A stretch of DNA of 43,986 nt from Methylobacter sp. (lineage in GTDB: Bacteria; Pseudomonadota; Gammaproteobacteria; Methylococcales; Methylomonadaceae), in NCBI GenBank assembly GCA_026399025.1, contig JAPLRU010000047.1, positions 77,467 to 121,452 on the forward strand. The letters are read 5' to 3'. Each line of letters opens with the position of its first letter. The stretch's first letter is position 1. The translations under genes were made by a program, and so were the position numbers. The notes under the pieces are model-generated. The model ran no database searches, was not told the DNA's origin, and was given only the letters and a program-made list of their open reading frames with translations. Shown in pieces: positions 1 to 9,127 of this stretch.

Positions 1-8
1 GTCAATAC

Positions 9-947
9 ATGTCTTTCAACATTCTGGTTACGGGCGGAGCAGGTTATTTAGGTTCGACAATGGTGCCTGACTTGCTGGCGCTAGGTCATAAAGTTACCGT
101 ATTGGATAATTTTATGTATCGGCAAGCCAGCCTTAATCATGTTTGTCACGATCCGAACTTCGAAGTCGTTAAAGGGGATATTCGCCTTGAAAGCACTCTT
201 ACTCCTTTGCTGAAAAAAGCGGATATTATTATTCCGTTAGCTGCCTATGTGGGGGCGCCTATCTGCAATCAAGATCCTGTTGGCGCGCAAACTGTTAATC
301 ATGATGCGATTATGATGATGTTAAAGCATCTGTCTAAAGAGCAAATTGTTCTAATGCCTACTACAAATAGTGCTTATGGTACCGGCGATGAGAATAATTT
401 TTGTACTGAAGAATCGCCATTGCGCCCGATTTCAAAATACGCGATTGACAAGGTTGCAATTGAGAAAGAGCTTATGCAGCATTCCAATGCCATAAGCTTT
501 AGGTTGGCGACCGTATTTGGGATGTCTCCACGTATGCGTATAGACCTGCTTGTTAACGACTTTACTTACCGTGCGGTTAATGATCGATTTATCGTGTTGT
601 TTGAAGGTCACTTCAAGCGTAACTATGTACATGTTAGAGATGTGTCCAGAGCATTTCAGCATGGAATTGAAAACTTTGAAAAGATGAAGGGGCAAATTTA
701 CAACGTAGGTTTATCAGAAGCTAATGTCTCTAAATATGAGCTTTGTGAGCATATTCAAAAATTGATTCCTAGTTTTGTCTTTATTGAGGCGCCGGTAGGT
801 AAGGATCCCGATCAGCGTAACTATATTGTTTCCAATGAGAAGCTAGAATCCACGGGTTACAAAACATCGGTTACTCTGAATCAAGGTTTAGCTGAGTTGA
901 TCAAGGGGTATACCATGATTAAAAATTCTCGTTATGGTAATGTGTGA
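9..947 (+). CDS. NAD-dependent sugar epimerase/dehydratase (extended SDR)
   Basis: This cytoplasmic enzyme of 312 residues probably converts a nucleotide-activated sugar for surface polysaccharide. The N-terminus carries the Rossmann nucleotide-binding motif TGGAGYLG (residues 8-15), and the catalytic Tyr-xxx-Lys pair is at Y144/K148 (SKYAIDK), as in extended short-chain dehydrogenases of the NAD-dependent epimerase/dehydratase family. Length is normal for the family. It lies 19 bp upstream of an FAD oxidase and heads a run of polysaccharide genes on the same strand, so co-transcription is likely. The sugar substrate cannot be told from sequence. The start at 9 sits at the window edge, so the upstream context is unseen. 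Confidence 0.85.
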   Translation: MSFNILVTGGAGYLGSTMVPDLLALGHKVTVLDNFMYRQASLNHVCHDPNFEVVKGDIRLESTLTPLLKKADIIIPLAAYVGAPICNQDPVGAQTVNHDAIMMMLKHLSKEQIVLMPTTNSAYGTGDENNFCTEESPLRPISKYAIDKVAIEKELMQHSNAISFRLATVFGMSPRMRIDLLVNDFTYRAVNDRFIVLFEGHFKRNYVHVRDVSRAFQHGIENFEKMKGQIYNVGLSEANVSKYELCEHIQKLIPSFVFIEAPVGKDPDQRNYIVSNEKLESTGYKTSVTLNQGLAELIKGYTMIKNSRYGNV

Positions 948-966
948 TTTTATATTGAGATAAGAG

Positions 967-2172
967 ATGAATAATAGCTTTGATTTCGTTGTAATAGGCG
1001 CGGGTATTGTCGGATTAACTGTAGCTTATGAGTTGATTCGTAGAAAACCTAATGCTCGTATTGCGATAATCGAAAAAGAAGCGGCTCCAGGAATGCACGC
1101 GAGCGGGCGTAATAGCGGGGTTATGCATTGCGGCATCTATTATGGTAGTGATACATTGAAAGCTCGAGTGTGTGCTTCGGGAGCGAAGCGCATGATTGAG
1201 TTTGCTAAAACCGAAGGTATTTCCTATAGACAGACCGGTAAAGTGGTTCTTGCAACCTCAGAGGAACAATTATCAAGTGTAGAGAAACTCATTGATAACG
1301 CACGTAAAAATGAGATTCCTGCCGAACTTATCGATCATCAACAACTTCGTGAGATAGAGCCCTACGCTGCAATGGGACCTGCGGCCATATTCTGTCCAAC
1401 AACAGCGGTAATTGATAGTGCGGCAGTGGTGCACCGGTTACGTGAAATTTTGCAGGCGCAAGGCGTTGAGTTTTTTTTCGATTGTTGCGTTATTGGTCAA
1501 GATAACGATACTTATCTTAAAACATCACAGGGGCTTTTTAGTTATGGTTTCTTGTTTAATTGTGCCGGCGCCTATGCTGACACTATAGCTAAGTATTTTG
1601 ATTTAGCAGAAGATTATGTTTTGGTACCGTTTAAAGGTATTTATTGGAAATTGAGCCCTACTGCAAACCCTAAAGTAAGATCCAATATTTACCCTGTACC
1701 TGATATTTCTTTACCTTTTCTGGGAATTCATTTTACGCGAGTTATCAGTGGCGATGTCTATTTAGGGCCGACTGCGATTCCTGCCGTGGGCCGGGAAAAT
1801 TACGGAAAATTAGAGGGTTTAAGTCTCCTTGAGGGGGGGGTAATATCTCTTCAATTATTAAAAATGTATCTCCGTAATGAAAATAATTTCAGAATGCTTG
1901 CGCATCTTGAATTAGGTAAATATAACAAATCCAATTTCTTACAAGCCGCTCGTAAGTTAATGCCAACACTGACACTTGATGATATGATACCTACTGAAAA
2001 AGTAGGTATTAGGCCGCAATTAGTTAATTTAAACACCCGAAAACTTGAAATGGATTATATTTTGGAGCGGACTGCAAAGTCGTTACATGTGTTAAATGCT
2101 ATATCTCCGGCGTTTACGGGATCGTTTGCTTTTGCTGAAATGATTGTTGATCAAGTTACGGGATCATTGTGA
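967..2172 (+). CDS. FAD-dependent oxidoreductase, L-2-hydroxyglutarate oxidase (LhgO)-like
   Basis: The 401-residue protein starts with a dinucleotide-binding motif GAGIVG (residues 11-16) and has the segment SGRNSGVMHCGIYY, characteristic of the LhgO/YgaF branch of the DAO family of FAD oxidases. Characterised members oxidise L-2-hydroxyglutarate to 2-oxoglutarate and feed electrons to the membrane quinone pool. Here the gene sits among polysaccharide genes, so it may instead oxidise a 2-hydroxy acid or sugar acid made in that pathway; that is inference. The start has a purine-rich ribosome site (GAGATAAGAG) directly upstream. Family assignment is firm, the substrate is not. Confidence 0.8.
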   Translation: MNNSFDFVVIGAGIVGLTVAYELIRRKPNARIAIIEKEAAPGMHASGRNSGVMHCGIYYGSDTLKARVCASGAKRMIEFAKTEGISYRQTGKVVLATSEEQLSSVEKLIDNARKNEIPAELIDHQQLREIEPYAAMGPAAIFCPTTAVIDSAAVVHRLREILQAQGVEFFFDCCVIGQDNDTYLKTSQGLFSYGFLFNCAGAYADTIAKYFDLAEDYVLVPFKGIYWKLSPTANPKVRSNIYPVPDISLPFLGIHFTRVISGDVYLGPTAIPAVGRENYGKLEGLSLLEGGVISLQLLKMYLRNENNFRMLAHLELGKYNKSNFLQAARKLMPTLTLDDMIPTEKVGIRPQLVNLNTRKLEMDYILERTAKSLHVLNAISPAFTGSFAFAEMIVDQVTGSL

Positions 2173-2327
2173 TTTCGTTCATATTAGGTAAGATGGAGCT
2201 CGGTACATGGGAAGCTTGTTTTTTCAAGTTTATGGGTGATTAAAATAATATTTTACGATTCGCATCATTGATGCGTTTGTTCTGCCCTCATCAAAATCGT
2301 TACAATCAATAATTGAAAAGGTACAAA

Positions 2328-3719
2328 ATGACAAGATTCGTAATTTCTTCCCGCAAAGATGCTTTGGGAAGTCGGCTAATTAACGTGATGCATGGGTGGC
2401 GGTTAGCTAAAGCACTTGATGTGGATTATTTCGTGGCTTGGCCTAGGTTTTGGGAATATTACGATGCGGATGCCCCTCTCTCAGATTTTTTTGATTTTTC
2501 AAGTGTTAACGGTTTTTTCATAGAGGAAAGTAAATCTAAAATAGAAGAACTCATGTCATATCCAGGAATTTTCGAGGTTTCGAAATGGAATAAGGACTCA
2601 GTGTTAATTCCGCTAAATGCACCAGCTTATAGATTTAGATCAACTCTCTCATATCCTTTGCAAGGTGAAGTCGTCGAAGATGTAAACAGAGAAACTCGGC
2701 AGTTGATGTGTTCAGTTAAACTCAACGCTGAAGTTGAAGAAGCTATGTCAAAAGTTAGAGCTTGTGTTTCATTAAAAAATTATGCAGCTATTCATATCCG
2801 TCGTGGCGATTTTGTGGCGAATCTTGCTCTTTATAATTCCGAGCAACAGCGTAAGTACGGACTGGAATTTTGTCAAAAGTTCGTAGATGTTCCAAGTTAT
2901 GCTAATGCAATAAATGCACTTTGTCCTGATTCGCCGCTCTTTATCTTTTCTAAGGATATGGTTCAAGTCAAACAGCTCGCCGCCACAGTTAATGTACCAG
3001 TGGCTAATGTCGGAGATATATGTCACCTATATAGTAATCTTTCTCCTGTTCAGCAGGATTTTATTGAAATGCTCATTATGGCTGAATGTAAAATGATTAT
3101 AGGTGCACGGAGATCTAATTTTTCAAGGCTCCCTGCTGCTCTGGGAGGGATTCAGGATATTGAAGTTCATAGATGGATTCTTCCGCAACATACTATTGTC
3201 GCAGTTGAAGAAGCTCTTCCAGATAATCATAGAATGCTGGCGTTGATTTTTGAAGGTTATGCAAGATTGTTTCAAAAAAATCATAAAGATAAATCTGCAA
3301 TATTTACTGAACGTAGTATCTTTCATGCAGAGCAAGCGAAAAAAGATTGTGATAATATTCCAGGGGTATATTTAGGGTTAGATGTTTATAACGGCCTTAA
3401 TCGATTGAAAGGTAATGGTCTTATCTACCGGCGTGCATTATCTGAATTTGATAAAAATTATGAGTCTGCAACTTCGCATATTCAACAATTATTGGTTAAT
3501 GATGATTATTCTTCTGCCGAAAAATTCTTGGTTAATTTAGGGCAAATTGCAGGTGAATTGGGAGCTATAGAATTGCAGACTAATACTAATGACATTATAG
3601 ATACTATACATTCACGTATTATTGATGATCAAGTAATAATGAAATTCAATGAAGCTCTTGTTCAGGTTATGGTGACAATCCGTCTCATTCTGAACTCTTC
3701 TGAGAACCCCATTAACTAA
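2328..3719 (+). CDS. Fucosyltransferase-like glycosyltransferase
   Basis: This 463-residue protein has HIRRGDF near residue 156, the basic sugar-nucleotide-binding motif shared by the alpha-1,2/alpha-1,6 and protein O-fucosyltransferase superfamily (GT11/GT23/NodZ type). Two supporting segments are SRLINVMHGWRLAKAL near the N-terminus, typical of the first Rossmann-like domain, and IGARRSNFSRLPAAL, resembling the distal conserved serine/arginine motif. A TTG lies further upstream at 2313, but the ATG at 2328 is preferred because GAAAAGG sits 7 bp before it. The C-terminal 150 residues (Asn/Ile rich) have no recognised domain. It probably adds a deoxyhexose to a surface glycan. The family call is good; acceptor and linkage are unknown. 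Confidence 0.65.
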   Translation: MTRFVISSRKDALGSRLINVMHGWRLAKALDVDYFVAWPRFWEYYDADAPLSDFFDFSSVNGFFIEESKSKIEELMSYPGIFEVSKWNKDSVLIPLNAPAYRFRSTLSYPLQGEVVEDVNRETRQLMCSVKLNAEVEEAMSKVRACVSLKNYAAIHIRRGDFVANLALYNSEQQRKYGLEFCQKFVDVPSYANAINALCPDSPLFIFSKDMVQVKQLAATVNVPVANVGDICHLYSNLSPVQQDFIEMLIMAECKMIIGARRSNFSRLPAALGGIQDIEVHRWILPQHTIVAVEEALPDNHRMLALIFEGYARLFQKNHKDKSAIFTERSIFHAEQAKKDCDNIPGVYLGLDVYNGLNRLKGNGLIYRRALSEFDKNYESATSHIQQLLVNDDYSSAEKFLVNLGQIAGELGAIELQTNTNDIIDTIHSRIIDDQVIMKFNEALVQVMVTIRLILNSSENPIN

Positions 3720-3745
3720 ATGGCCTATAGATTAATATAAAAAAC

Positions 3746-3875
3746 TGGCGTGCTCATTTTTGAAAATACTTAATGTATTCAAAAAGTTATAATAGATGGG
3801 GTGCGCGGTTTTATCCAAAAAAGTAATGAATTATTATCTATAATAATCAATCTATTCTAAAAAATGAGCGAGCCG
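3746..3875. repeat. Small inverted-repeat element in an AT-rich intergenic stretch
   Basis: The 428-bp gap between 3720 and 4147 holds no convincing gene. It does contain a pair of imperfect inverted repeats about 17 bp long: TGGCGTGCTCATTTTTG at 3746 and its near-complement ending in GAGCGAGCCG at 3875. A smaller hairpin lies just inside the left arm. This could be a remnant of a small mobile element or a terminator-like structure. No target duplication was seen. The rest of the gap is AT-rich and featureless. Confidence 0.3.
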
Positions 3876-4147
3876 TGGGTAAAGATTGTGAAGTTACTTT
3901 AATATTCTATATGCCAAATTTGACTTAGTTCAAACAAAGATGAAACACACCACTCTGAACTTTTCTAAGCAGTTAGATTTAAATGCTATATTTTATATTG
4001 AACTACTCTCACCTGGGTGAAAAACCATACACTTTTATAAATCTATATTTATTGATTTACATGATTTTTCATTATTTTTGAAGTTATAGGTTTTCCAAAT
4101 AGGATGAGAGTAATTCCGATAAAATCAGAGTCAAACAAATCAATAAC

Positions 4148-4879
4148 ATGAAAATTAAAGTTGAGCATGGCGTGAAACCTACATTTGCTACATCAATACC
4201 CAAGGCAGGGACTCATCTTTTTGGTAAGGTTATTGAGTTGATATCGGGTCAGTATCCATTGTCAGTTAAAAAAAATACATTAGACTATGGATTATCTAAA
4301 AAACAACTTTCATTATTAGAAAGCTGTAATTTGTTAGGGCATTTTAGAAGTATTCATTTAGATGAAGATATTTACTTAAAAAATCTATTTTTGTCGCGAA
4401 CAGTATTTATTCTAATTCGAGATCCTCGCGATATTTGCAATTCGATGCTTCATTATCTTGAGACTAGTACCAATCTTAATCATCAATCTATCGCAAACCT
4501 ACTTGTAGGTCTAAATTATACTGAAAAAATAAAGTTATTGTCATCAGGTCTAAAATCGCCAAACTCTGAATTTGAGGTCTATAACCTGAACGATCATTGC
4601 TCTGGATTTTTAGAGATAAAAAATCATATACCCGACGCGGTAATTATTAAATATGAGGATTTTTTTGATGGAGATAAAATTTCAAATACCTTGTCGCATG
4701 CATTAGGTGTTCCCTATGAATTGGTTGATGTTAGTGTAAAAAAAGCATTGGCATCTGATACAAAAACTAAACGTGTAGGAATTCCATATATGTGGAAGCA
4801 TAGCTATGATGAGCAGTTGATAGATTATTTAAACAATAATTTTTCTCAAGTTATATCTGCTTTTGGATACGATTTATGA
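4148..4879 (+). CDS. Sulfotransferase family protein
   Basis: The 243-residue protein has both signatures of PAPS-dependent sulfotransferases. The 5'-phosphosulfate loop is PKAGTH at residues 18-23, and the 3'-phosphate motif is RDPRDICNS at 91-99, with the conserved Arg and Ser. Such enzymes transfer sulfate from PAPS to a hydroxyl; in this locus the likely acceptor is a surface polysaccharide or lipid, which is inference. The gene is strikingly AT-rich compared with the later part of the window, which suggests acquisition by transfer. Its stop overlaps a possible small reading frame (ATGA at 4876-4879). Confidence 0.8.
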   Translation: MKIKVEHGVKPTFATSIPKAGTHLFGKVIELISGQYPLSVKKNTLDYGLSKKQLSLLESCNLLGHFRSIHLDEDIYLKNLFLSRTVFILIRDPRDICNSMLHYLETSTNLNHQSIANLLVGLNYTEKIKLLSSGLKSPNSEFEVYNLNDHCSGFLEIKNHIPDAVIIKYEDFFDGDKISNTLSHALGVPYELVDVSVKKALASDTKTKRVGIPYMWKHSYDEQLIDYLNNNFSQVISAFGYDL

Positions 4880-4986
4880 TATTTTTTGATGAAAATGGAG
4901 GTTTTTTTTGGAGTTCGTGTAGCCATTGTTCGGTTACTGTTGGTTGCGAAGTGGTAGAGATCGACAATTATGAAGTTGGTTGAGCT
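4876..4986 (+). CDS. Possible small protein overlapping the sulfotransferase stop (uncertain)
   Basis: A 36-codon frame starts at the ATG in the ATGA overlap with the sulfotransferase stop, an arrangement typical of translational coupling. The product has a CSHC pair and a third Cys but matches nothing I recognise. It could also be the front half of a broken gene whose second half is the frame starting at 4970, since the two overlap in different frames. There is no independent evidence of expression. Confidence 0.2.
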
Positions 4987-5185
4987 ATGGTTGTGGGGGG
5001 GTTTCAAAAATAGGGTTATTGTATCTGACATTATTGGCTTAAGATCTTATTTGATGCGACGTCTGATGGCTTCCTACACCGCCTTTTCACTTGACTCCGA
5101 GTACCTGGCGGGAGAAGTGCAAAAGCAGTCGTTTGAGATGTTTGTCAGGCATGGAAAGTTGTCGATACTGAACAGCGGTCGCTAA
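4970..5185 (+). CDS. Hypothetical protein, possibly the 3' part of a broken gene
   Basis: This frame of 71 codons ends 3 bp before the GmhB start. It has no recognised domain, and its composition (basic, with a Trp-rich start) is unremarkable. A frame starting at 4876 overlaps its beginning, so a single frameshifted ancestor of about 100 residues is possible. The tight spacing to gmhB favours either a real small gene or the tail of a decayed one. No function is proposed. Confidence 0.3.
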   Translation: MKLVELWLWGGFKNRVIVSDIIGLRSYLMRRLMASYTAFSLDSEYLAGEVQKQSFEMFVRHGKLSILNSGR

Positions 5186-5188
5186 ATA

Positions 5189-5731
5189 ATGTTGCTCCGA
5201 GGCTTGTTTCTTGATCGGGATGGTGTTGTGAATGTCGATTATCCCTATGTTTACCAAAAAGAAAACTTTGAGTTTATTGACGGTATCTTTACGCTTTGTC
5301 GCACTGCAGCAGCGCTAAGCTATAAAATATTTATCGTCACCAATCAAGCAGGAATTGGGCGTGGTTATTACTCAGAACGCGATTTTCATGAATTAACTCG
5401 CTGGATGTGTGAAATTTTTGTACAAAACGGGGTGGCGATTGATAAGGTGTATTTTTGCCCTAATCATCCTACGCATGGAATCGGGGCTTATCGAGCCGAT
5501 TCTACATGGCGTAAACCAGGGCCAGGTATGATTTTACAAGCTGCTGACGAATTTGAGATCAATTTGCAAGATTCGCTGCTGATTGGTAATAATGAATCAG
5601 ATATTTTGGCTGCAAAAGCAGCTCATGTTGGGTGTGCTTTATTGTATTGTCCGCCGGATACGCCTCGGCAGGTTGCTACCAATGCCGATTTTATTATAGG
5701 GAACCTGTCTGAAGCTGCCGCTTATTTATAA
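5189..5731 (+). CDS. gmhB: D-glycero-D-manno-heptose 1,7-bisphosphate 7-phosphatase (HAD family)
   Basis: The 180-residue protein begins with the HAD nucleophile motif DRDGVVN, in which the first Asp forms the phospho-aspartate. It has NQAGIGRGYY (HAD motif 2), a CPNHP segment of the kind that binds zinc in GmhB, and a late Asn-Asn-Glu-Ser-Asp acidic motif (GNNESDILAA). GmhB removes the C7 phosphate during ADP-heptose or GDP-heptose synthesis for LPS inner core or S-layer glycans. Length matches the family. In this locus it supplies heptose for the surface glycan. The ATG at 5189 follows a stop at 5183-5185. Confidence 0.88.
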   Translation: MLLRGLFLDRDGVVNVDYPYVYQKENFEFIDGIFTLCRTAAALSYKIFIVTNQAGIGRGYYSERDFHELTRWMCEIFVQNGVAIDKVYFCPNHPTHGIGAYRADSTWRKPGPGMILQAADEFEINLQDSLLIGNNESDILAAKAAHVGCALLYCPPDTPRQVATNADFIIGNLSEAAAYL

Positions 5732-6533
5732 TTCGTGGTAAAAAATGCTTGATGCAAATTTTTAAAGTTTGCTAAAAACGCTCTCTTAAATTTAATATGT
5801 GCCCATGAATATTGAAATCATTAGCCGTAAGAAAGGCGAAAAACTTTTACTGAAGGCAAAAGATCGATTGTAGCATGATTTAATAACTAATGTTTCATGT
5901 GCGGCTGTAGGTTTTATATATCTATTTCATTATAGGTATAAATTATATGATTAAAGTGGAGGATTTGGTTGCTTTCTGGATTTGAGAATAAATACAATTG
6001 GTTTGTTACTCGCTAGGTAACTTCTCATTATCTACAGCCTCTAAAAAAATTTATTCATCACGAAGCCATGAAGGATACGCAGTTTTATTTTCTTTGTGCT
6101 GAATGTTTACCTATTATTAATGAGAAGTCACCTCGTTGGATAAGTTTCTGCTCTATATAAGTCAATAAGTTAGTAATCTGTATTTACGTGTCAAGATATG
6201 CAACTTTTAAAATACAAATAACTTTTTATTGTTTTATAACACTGGATTATTTGAAAACATGAACCGCAAAGCTTTGGTATAAGATTCCGGGATTTTATGT
6301 CTACATTGCTCAAGATTCATAACACTTAGCCTTCAAAAAAATTTTTATGGTTGCTTATAGTGACTTGTCTGATACGTGATTTAATATTTGTGGCGGTCGT
6401 ATACTTTTTGTATTTTATAGCCTATTGATTTTTTTTAAGCGTATGTGATGTTTCTTTGCAAAAATACTACATTTTTTTGCAAAGATAGGGCATTGAATAA
6501 TAATTTTTTTAAAAATGAGAGCACTGAAGTAGT
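5732..6533. other. 802-bp AT-rich intergenic region without a recognised gene
   Basis: This is the longest gene-free stretch in the polysaccharide locus. All frames are short; the clearest is a 22-codon frame at 5805-5873 with a Lys-rich product and no recognisable relatives. Runs of A/T dominate. No RNA gene or clear repeat was found. It may be the scar of a deleted or decayed gene, or a large regulatory region upstream of the SGNH/GSCFA pair. Confidence 0.4.
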
Positions 6534-7250
6534 ATGAAGTCAGATAAAAACATTTCACATCGTCCCATATTAATTATTGGGAATAGCCATACGACAGCAA
6601 TTGCTGCGGCACTTAATGACCAAACACGTTCAATAATTGATGTGGTCAATCTTGCCTCATTTTTTGACCCCATAAACCGTCGGAATAAGATTCTTCATCC
6701 AGAAATAGCCGATCTATTTAACCCAGAACATATATTTTGTTCATTTGGAGGTTCTGAACATAGCGTTTTCGGTTTGCTTGAAGCTCCCACTAAGTTCGAT
6801 TTTATGACCGAAAGTTGCTCTCAAACTGAACCGGATAGAGATATTATTACTTACGGTTTGGTGCGCACAACGCTTAGTCGGGCGATGCGAGGTGCTATGA
6901 ACAATACTCAAAAACTATGTGCTTTATTTAACTGTTCCATTACTCATATCTGCACTCCTCCACCCTTCAGAAATATAAGCGAAGATGCCATATTGCCACG
7001 GCGTTTTCAAGAATCCCTCGATCTTGGAGTCAGTCCTCCTTCTATAAGAAAAAAGCTTTATGAGACTCATAGTAATATTGCAAGAGAACTCTGTGCTTCT
7101 TTAAATATTGCTTTTCTGGATATACCTCTTGGAACCACGGATGGAGATGGCTTTCTTTATAGTAAATTTTGCAGCAAAGATCCAACGCATGCTAACTCAC
7201 TCTATGGCGAACTTGTAATAAAACAAATATTGGAGATTACAAATGTCTAA
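6534..7250 (+). CDS. SGNH/GDSL-hydrolase-like protein
   Basis: The 238-residue protein shows a degenerate SGNH-hydrolase layout. IIGNSH at residues 14-19 corresponds to the block I nucleophile motif (Asn-Ser in place of Asp-Ser), a GGSEH segment lies near residue 72, and DPTH at 216-219 matches the C-terminal Asp-x-x-His of block V. Proteins of this type often add or remove acyl groups on glycans. It overlaps the next gene by 8 bp, so the two are translated together and probably act together. No signal peptide is visible, which suggests a cytoplasmic location. Confidence 0.6.
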   Translation: MKSDKNISHRPILIIGNSHTTAIAAALNDQTRSIIDVVNLASFFDPINRRNKILHPEIADLFNPEHIFCSFGGSEHSVFGLLEAPTKFDFMTESCSQTEPDRDIITYGLVRTTLSRAMRGAMNNTQKLCALFNCSITHICTPPPFRNISEDAILPRRFQESLDLGVSPPSIRKKLYETHSNIARELCASLNIAFLDIPLGTTDGDGFLYSKFCSKDPTHANSLYGELVIKQILEITNV

Positions 7251-8322
7251 GAAACATCCGTACGTTGGTATGCCTGATTATCAGTTTTGGAAAAATGAAC
7301 AAGCTATCACGCAGCCCGAGCTTTTTGATCCGATTACGAATATTTCCTTCAAGATCGGCAAAAACGACTCAGTAGTTACCGCAGGCAGTTGTTTTGCTCA
7401 GCACGTAGCTAAGTATTTATCTAATAGCGGTTTTACATTTTCTGTAACCGAATTTGCTCACCCGATTATTCCACCTGAAATTGCGGCTAAATTTAACTAC
7501 GGTGTATTTACTGCTCGATATGGAAATATTTACACTGCCCGTCAGCTCAAGCAACTATTAGATCGTGCGTATGGATTTTTTGAACCTATAGAAAGCGTAT
7601 GGCTAACTAAAGAAAATTATTTTGTTGATCCATTTAGACCCCAGATTCAGGAAGGCGGTTTTGTATCTGAAGCAGAACTGATCATGGATAGACATGTGCA
7701 TTATGCGGCCGTGCGTAAAGCTATTGAGTCAATGTCGGTTTTTGTTTTTACCTTAGGGTTGACTGAAAGCTGGATTGATGTTCGCGATGGAGCGATTTTC
7801 CCGCTTGCGCCGGGGGTTGCCGGAGGCGTTTTCACTGAAGCACATTTTGCTTTTAAAAACTTCGAAGTTGGCGAGATAGTGGAAGATATGCAATCAAGTA
7901 TCGATTTTATCCGCGCGCGTAATCCTAATGCAAAATTCGTGATTACAGTTTCACCCGTTCCATTAAATGCAACAGCTATTGATCGCCATGTTTTCGTATC
8001 TACTACTTACTCAAAAGCTGTATTAAGGGTGGCGGCAGAAAAAATCTGTAATGACAACGATTTGTGCGACTATTTTCCATCATTCGAAATCATTACCAGC
8101 CCCTATGCGCGAGGGAGATACTATGGTCCTGATTGCCGAGAAGTTACGGAGTCCGGTGTTAATCACGTCATGTCAGTATTTTTAAAACAGTATGGCGAAT
8201 TTATTGGTCCAGACAGAAATGACGCAACGAATAAAGATGTAGAAGCAGCTCAGCAACATATCGAAAATATGGAAAGTTTGATGAGCGTGTTGTGCGACGA
8301 AGAACAGATTACAAATCAGTGA
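7243..8322 (+). CDS. GSCFA-domain protein
   Basis: This protein of 359 residues contains the name-giving motif GSCFA at residues 48-52, followed by FTARYGNIYTARQL and FTLGLTESW, all typical of the GSCFA family (PF08885), which is related to SGNH hydrolases. The Ser of the GSC motif is the presumed nucleophile and a C-terminal region supplies further polar residues (GVNHVMS). The biochemical role of the family is poorly defined; polysaccharide loci are a common setting. It overlaps the preceding SGNH-like gene by 8 bp and precedes a glycosyltransferase by 51 bp. Confidence 0.8.
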   Translation: MSKKHPYVGMPDYQFWKNEQAITQPELFDPITNISFKIGKNDSVVTAGSCFAQHVAKYLSNSGFTFSVTEFAHPIIPPEIAAKFNYGVFTARYGNIYTARQLKQLLDRAYGFFEPIESVWLTKENYFVDPFRPQIQEGGFVSEAELIMDRHVHYAAVRKAIESMSVFVFTLGLTESWIDVRDGAIFPLAPGVAGGVFTEAHFAFKNFEVGEIVEDMQSSIDFIRARNPNAKFVITVSPVPLNATAIDRHVFVSTTYSKAVLRVAAEKICNDNDLCDYFPSFEIITSPYARGRYYGPDCREVTESGVNHVMSVFLKQYGEFIGPDRNDATNKDVEAAQQHIENMESLMSVLCDEEQITNQ

Positions 8323-8373
8323 TGACATTATTTAATTTGCTTCTTAATATAAATATTTAACCCTGAGAATATT

Positions 8374-9084
8374 ATGCGTGATGATATTATTAAAGTTTTT
8401 ATCGGTTTCGATAAAGTAGAAAGTGTTGCTTGGCATACGATGGTGAGTTCTATTATGCGCCAAAGTTCACGTCCGGTTGCAATTGTGCCGGTAAATTTAG
8501 CTAATTTTAAAGATTTCTTTCATAGGGAACGTGACCCGAAACAATCGAATGAGTTTTCGATTAGTCGATTTCTAGTTCCTTATCTTTGCGATTATCAAGG
8601 TTATGGTATCTTTTTCGATTGCGATATGTTGTTACGTACAGATATTGCCGAGATTTTTAACGTTATTGATAGCGATCCCGGAAAAGCTTTATATGTTGTA
8701 AAGCACAGTTACGAACCACGAGACGATATTAAATATTTGGATACTGTTCAATATAAGTATCCCCGTAAGAATTGGTCTTCAGTTGTGCTGTGGAATTGCG
8801 GTCACAAGGACAACAAAAAGGTAACGCCGGAGTATGTAAACACTGCGTCGGCAATGGAATTACATCGTTTTCTTTGGCTTGAAGACAACGATATTGGTGA
8901 GTTGGATGTCCGCTGGAACTGGCTGGTGGGTGAATATACCGATCCGCCGGCAGATGTAAAAAATGTTCACTGGACAGTGGGAGGGCCTTATTTCAAAGAG
9001 TATCAGGATGCCGATTTCTCGGAGGAATGGTTTGAAGAATCAGCACGTATGTCTTTTTGTATGCAAAGGTCCGAAAAAAATTGA
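8374..9084 (+). CDS. Glycosyltransferase, GT8-like
   Basis: The 236-residue protein begins IKVFIGFDKVES, like retaining glycosyltransferases of the GT8 type, and has FFDCDMLL near residue 88. The Asp-Cys-Asp corresponds to the DxD motif that holds the metal and nucleotide sugar. No membrane segment is seen, so it should act at the cytoplasmic face of the membrane during glycan assembly. It sits between the GSCFA gene and kdsD on the same strand. Donor and acceptor are not deducible. Confidence 0.7.
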   Translation: MRDDIIKVFIGFDKVESVAWHTMVSSIMRQSSRPVAIVPVNLANFKDFFHRERDPKQSNEFSISRFLVPYLCDYQGYGIFFDCDMLLRTDIAEIFNVIDSDPGKALYVVKHSYEPRDDIKYLDTVQYKYPRKNWSSVVLWNCGHKDNKKVTPEYVNTASAMELHRFLWLEDNDIGELDVRWNWLVGEYTDPPADVKNVHWTVGGPYFKEYQDADFSEEWFEESARMSFCMQRSEKN

Positions 9085-9127
9085 TGCGTTTTGAACATGT
9101 TATTTGTTTATTGATGGACCTTGTCAA

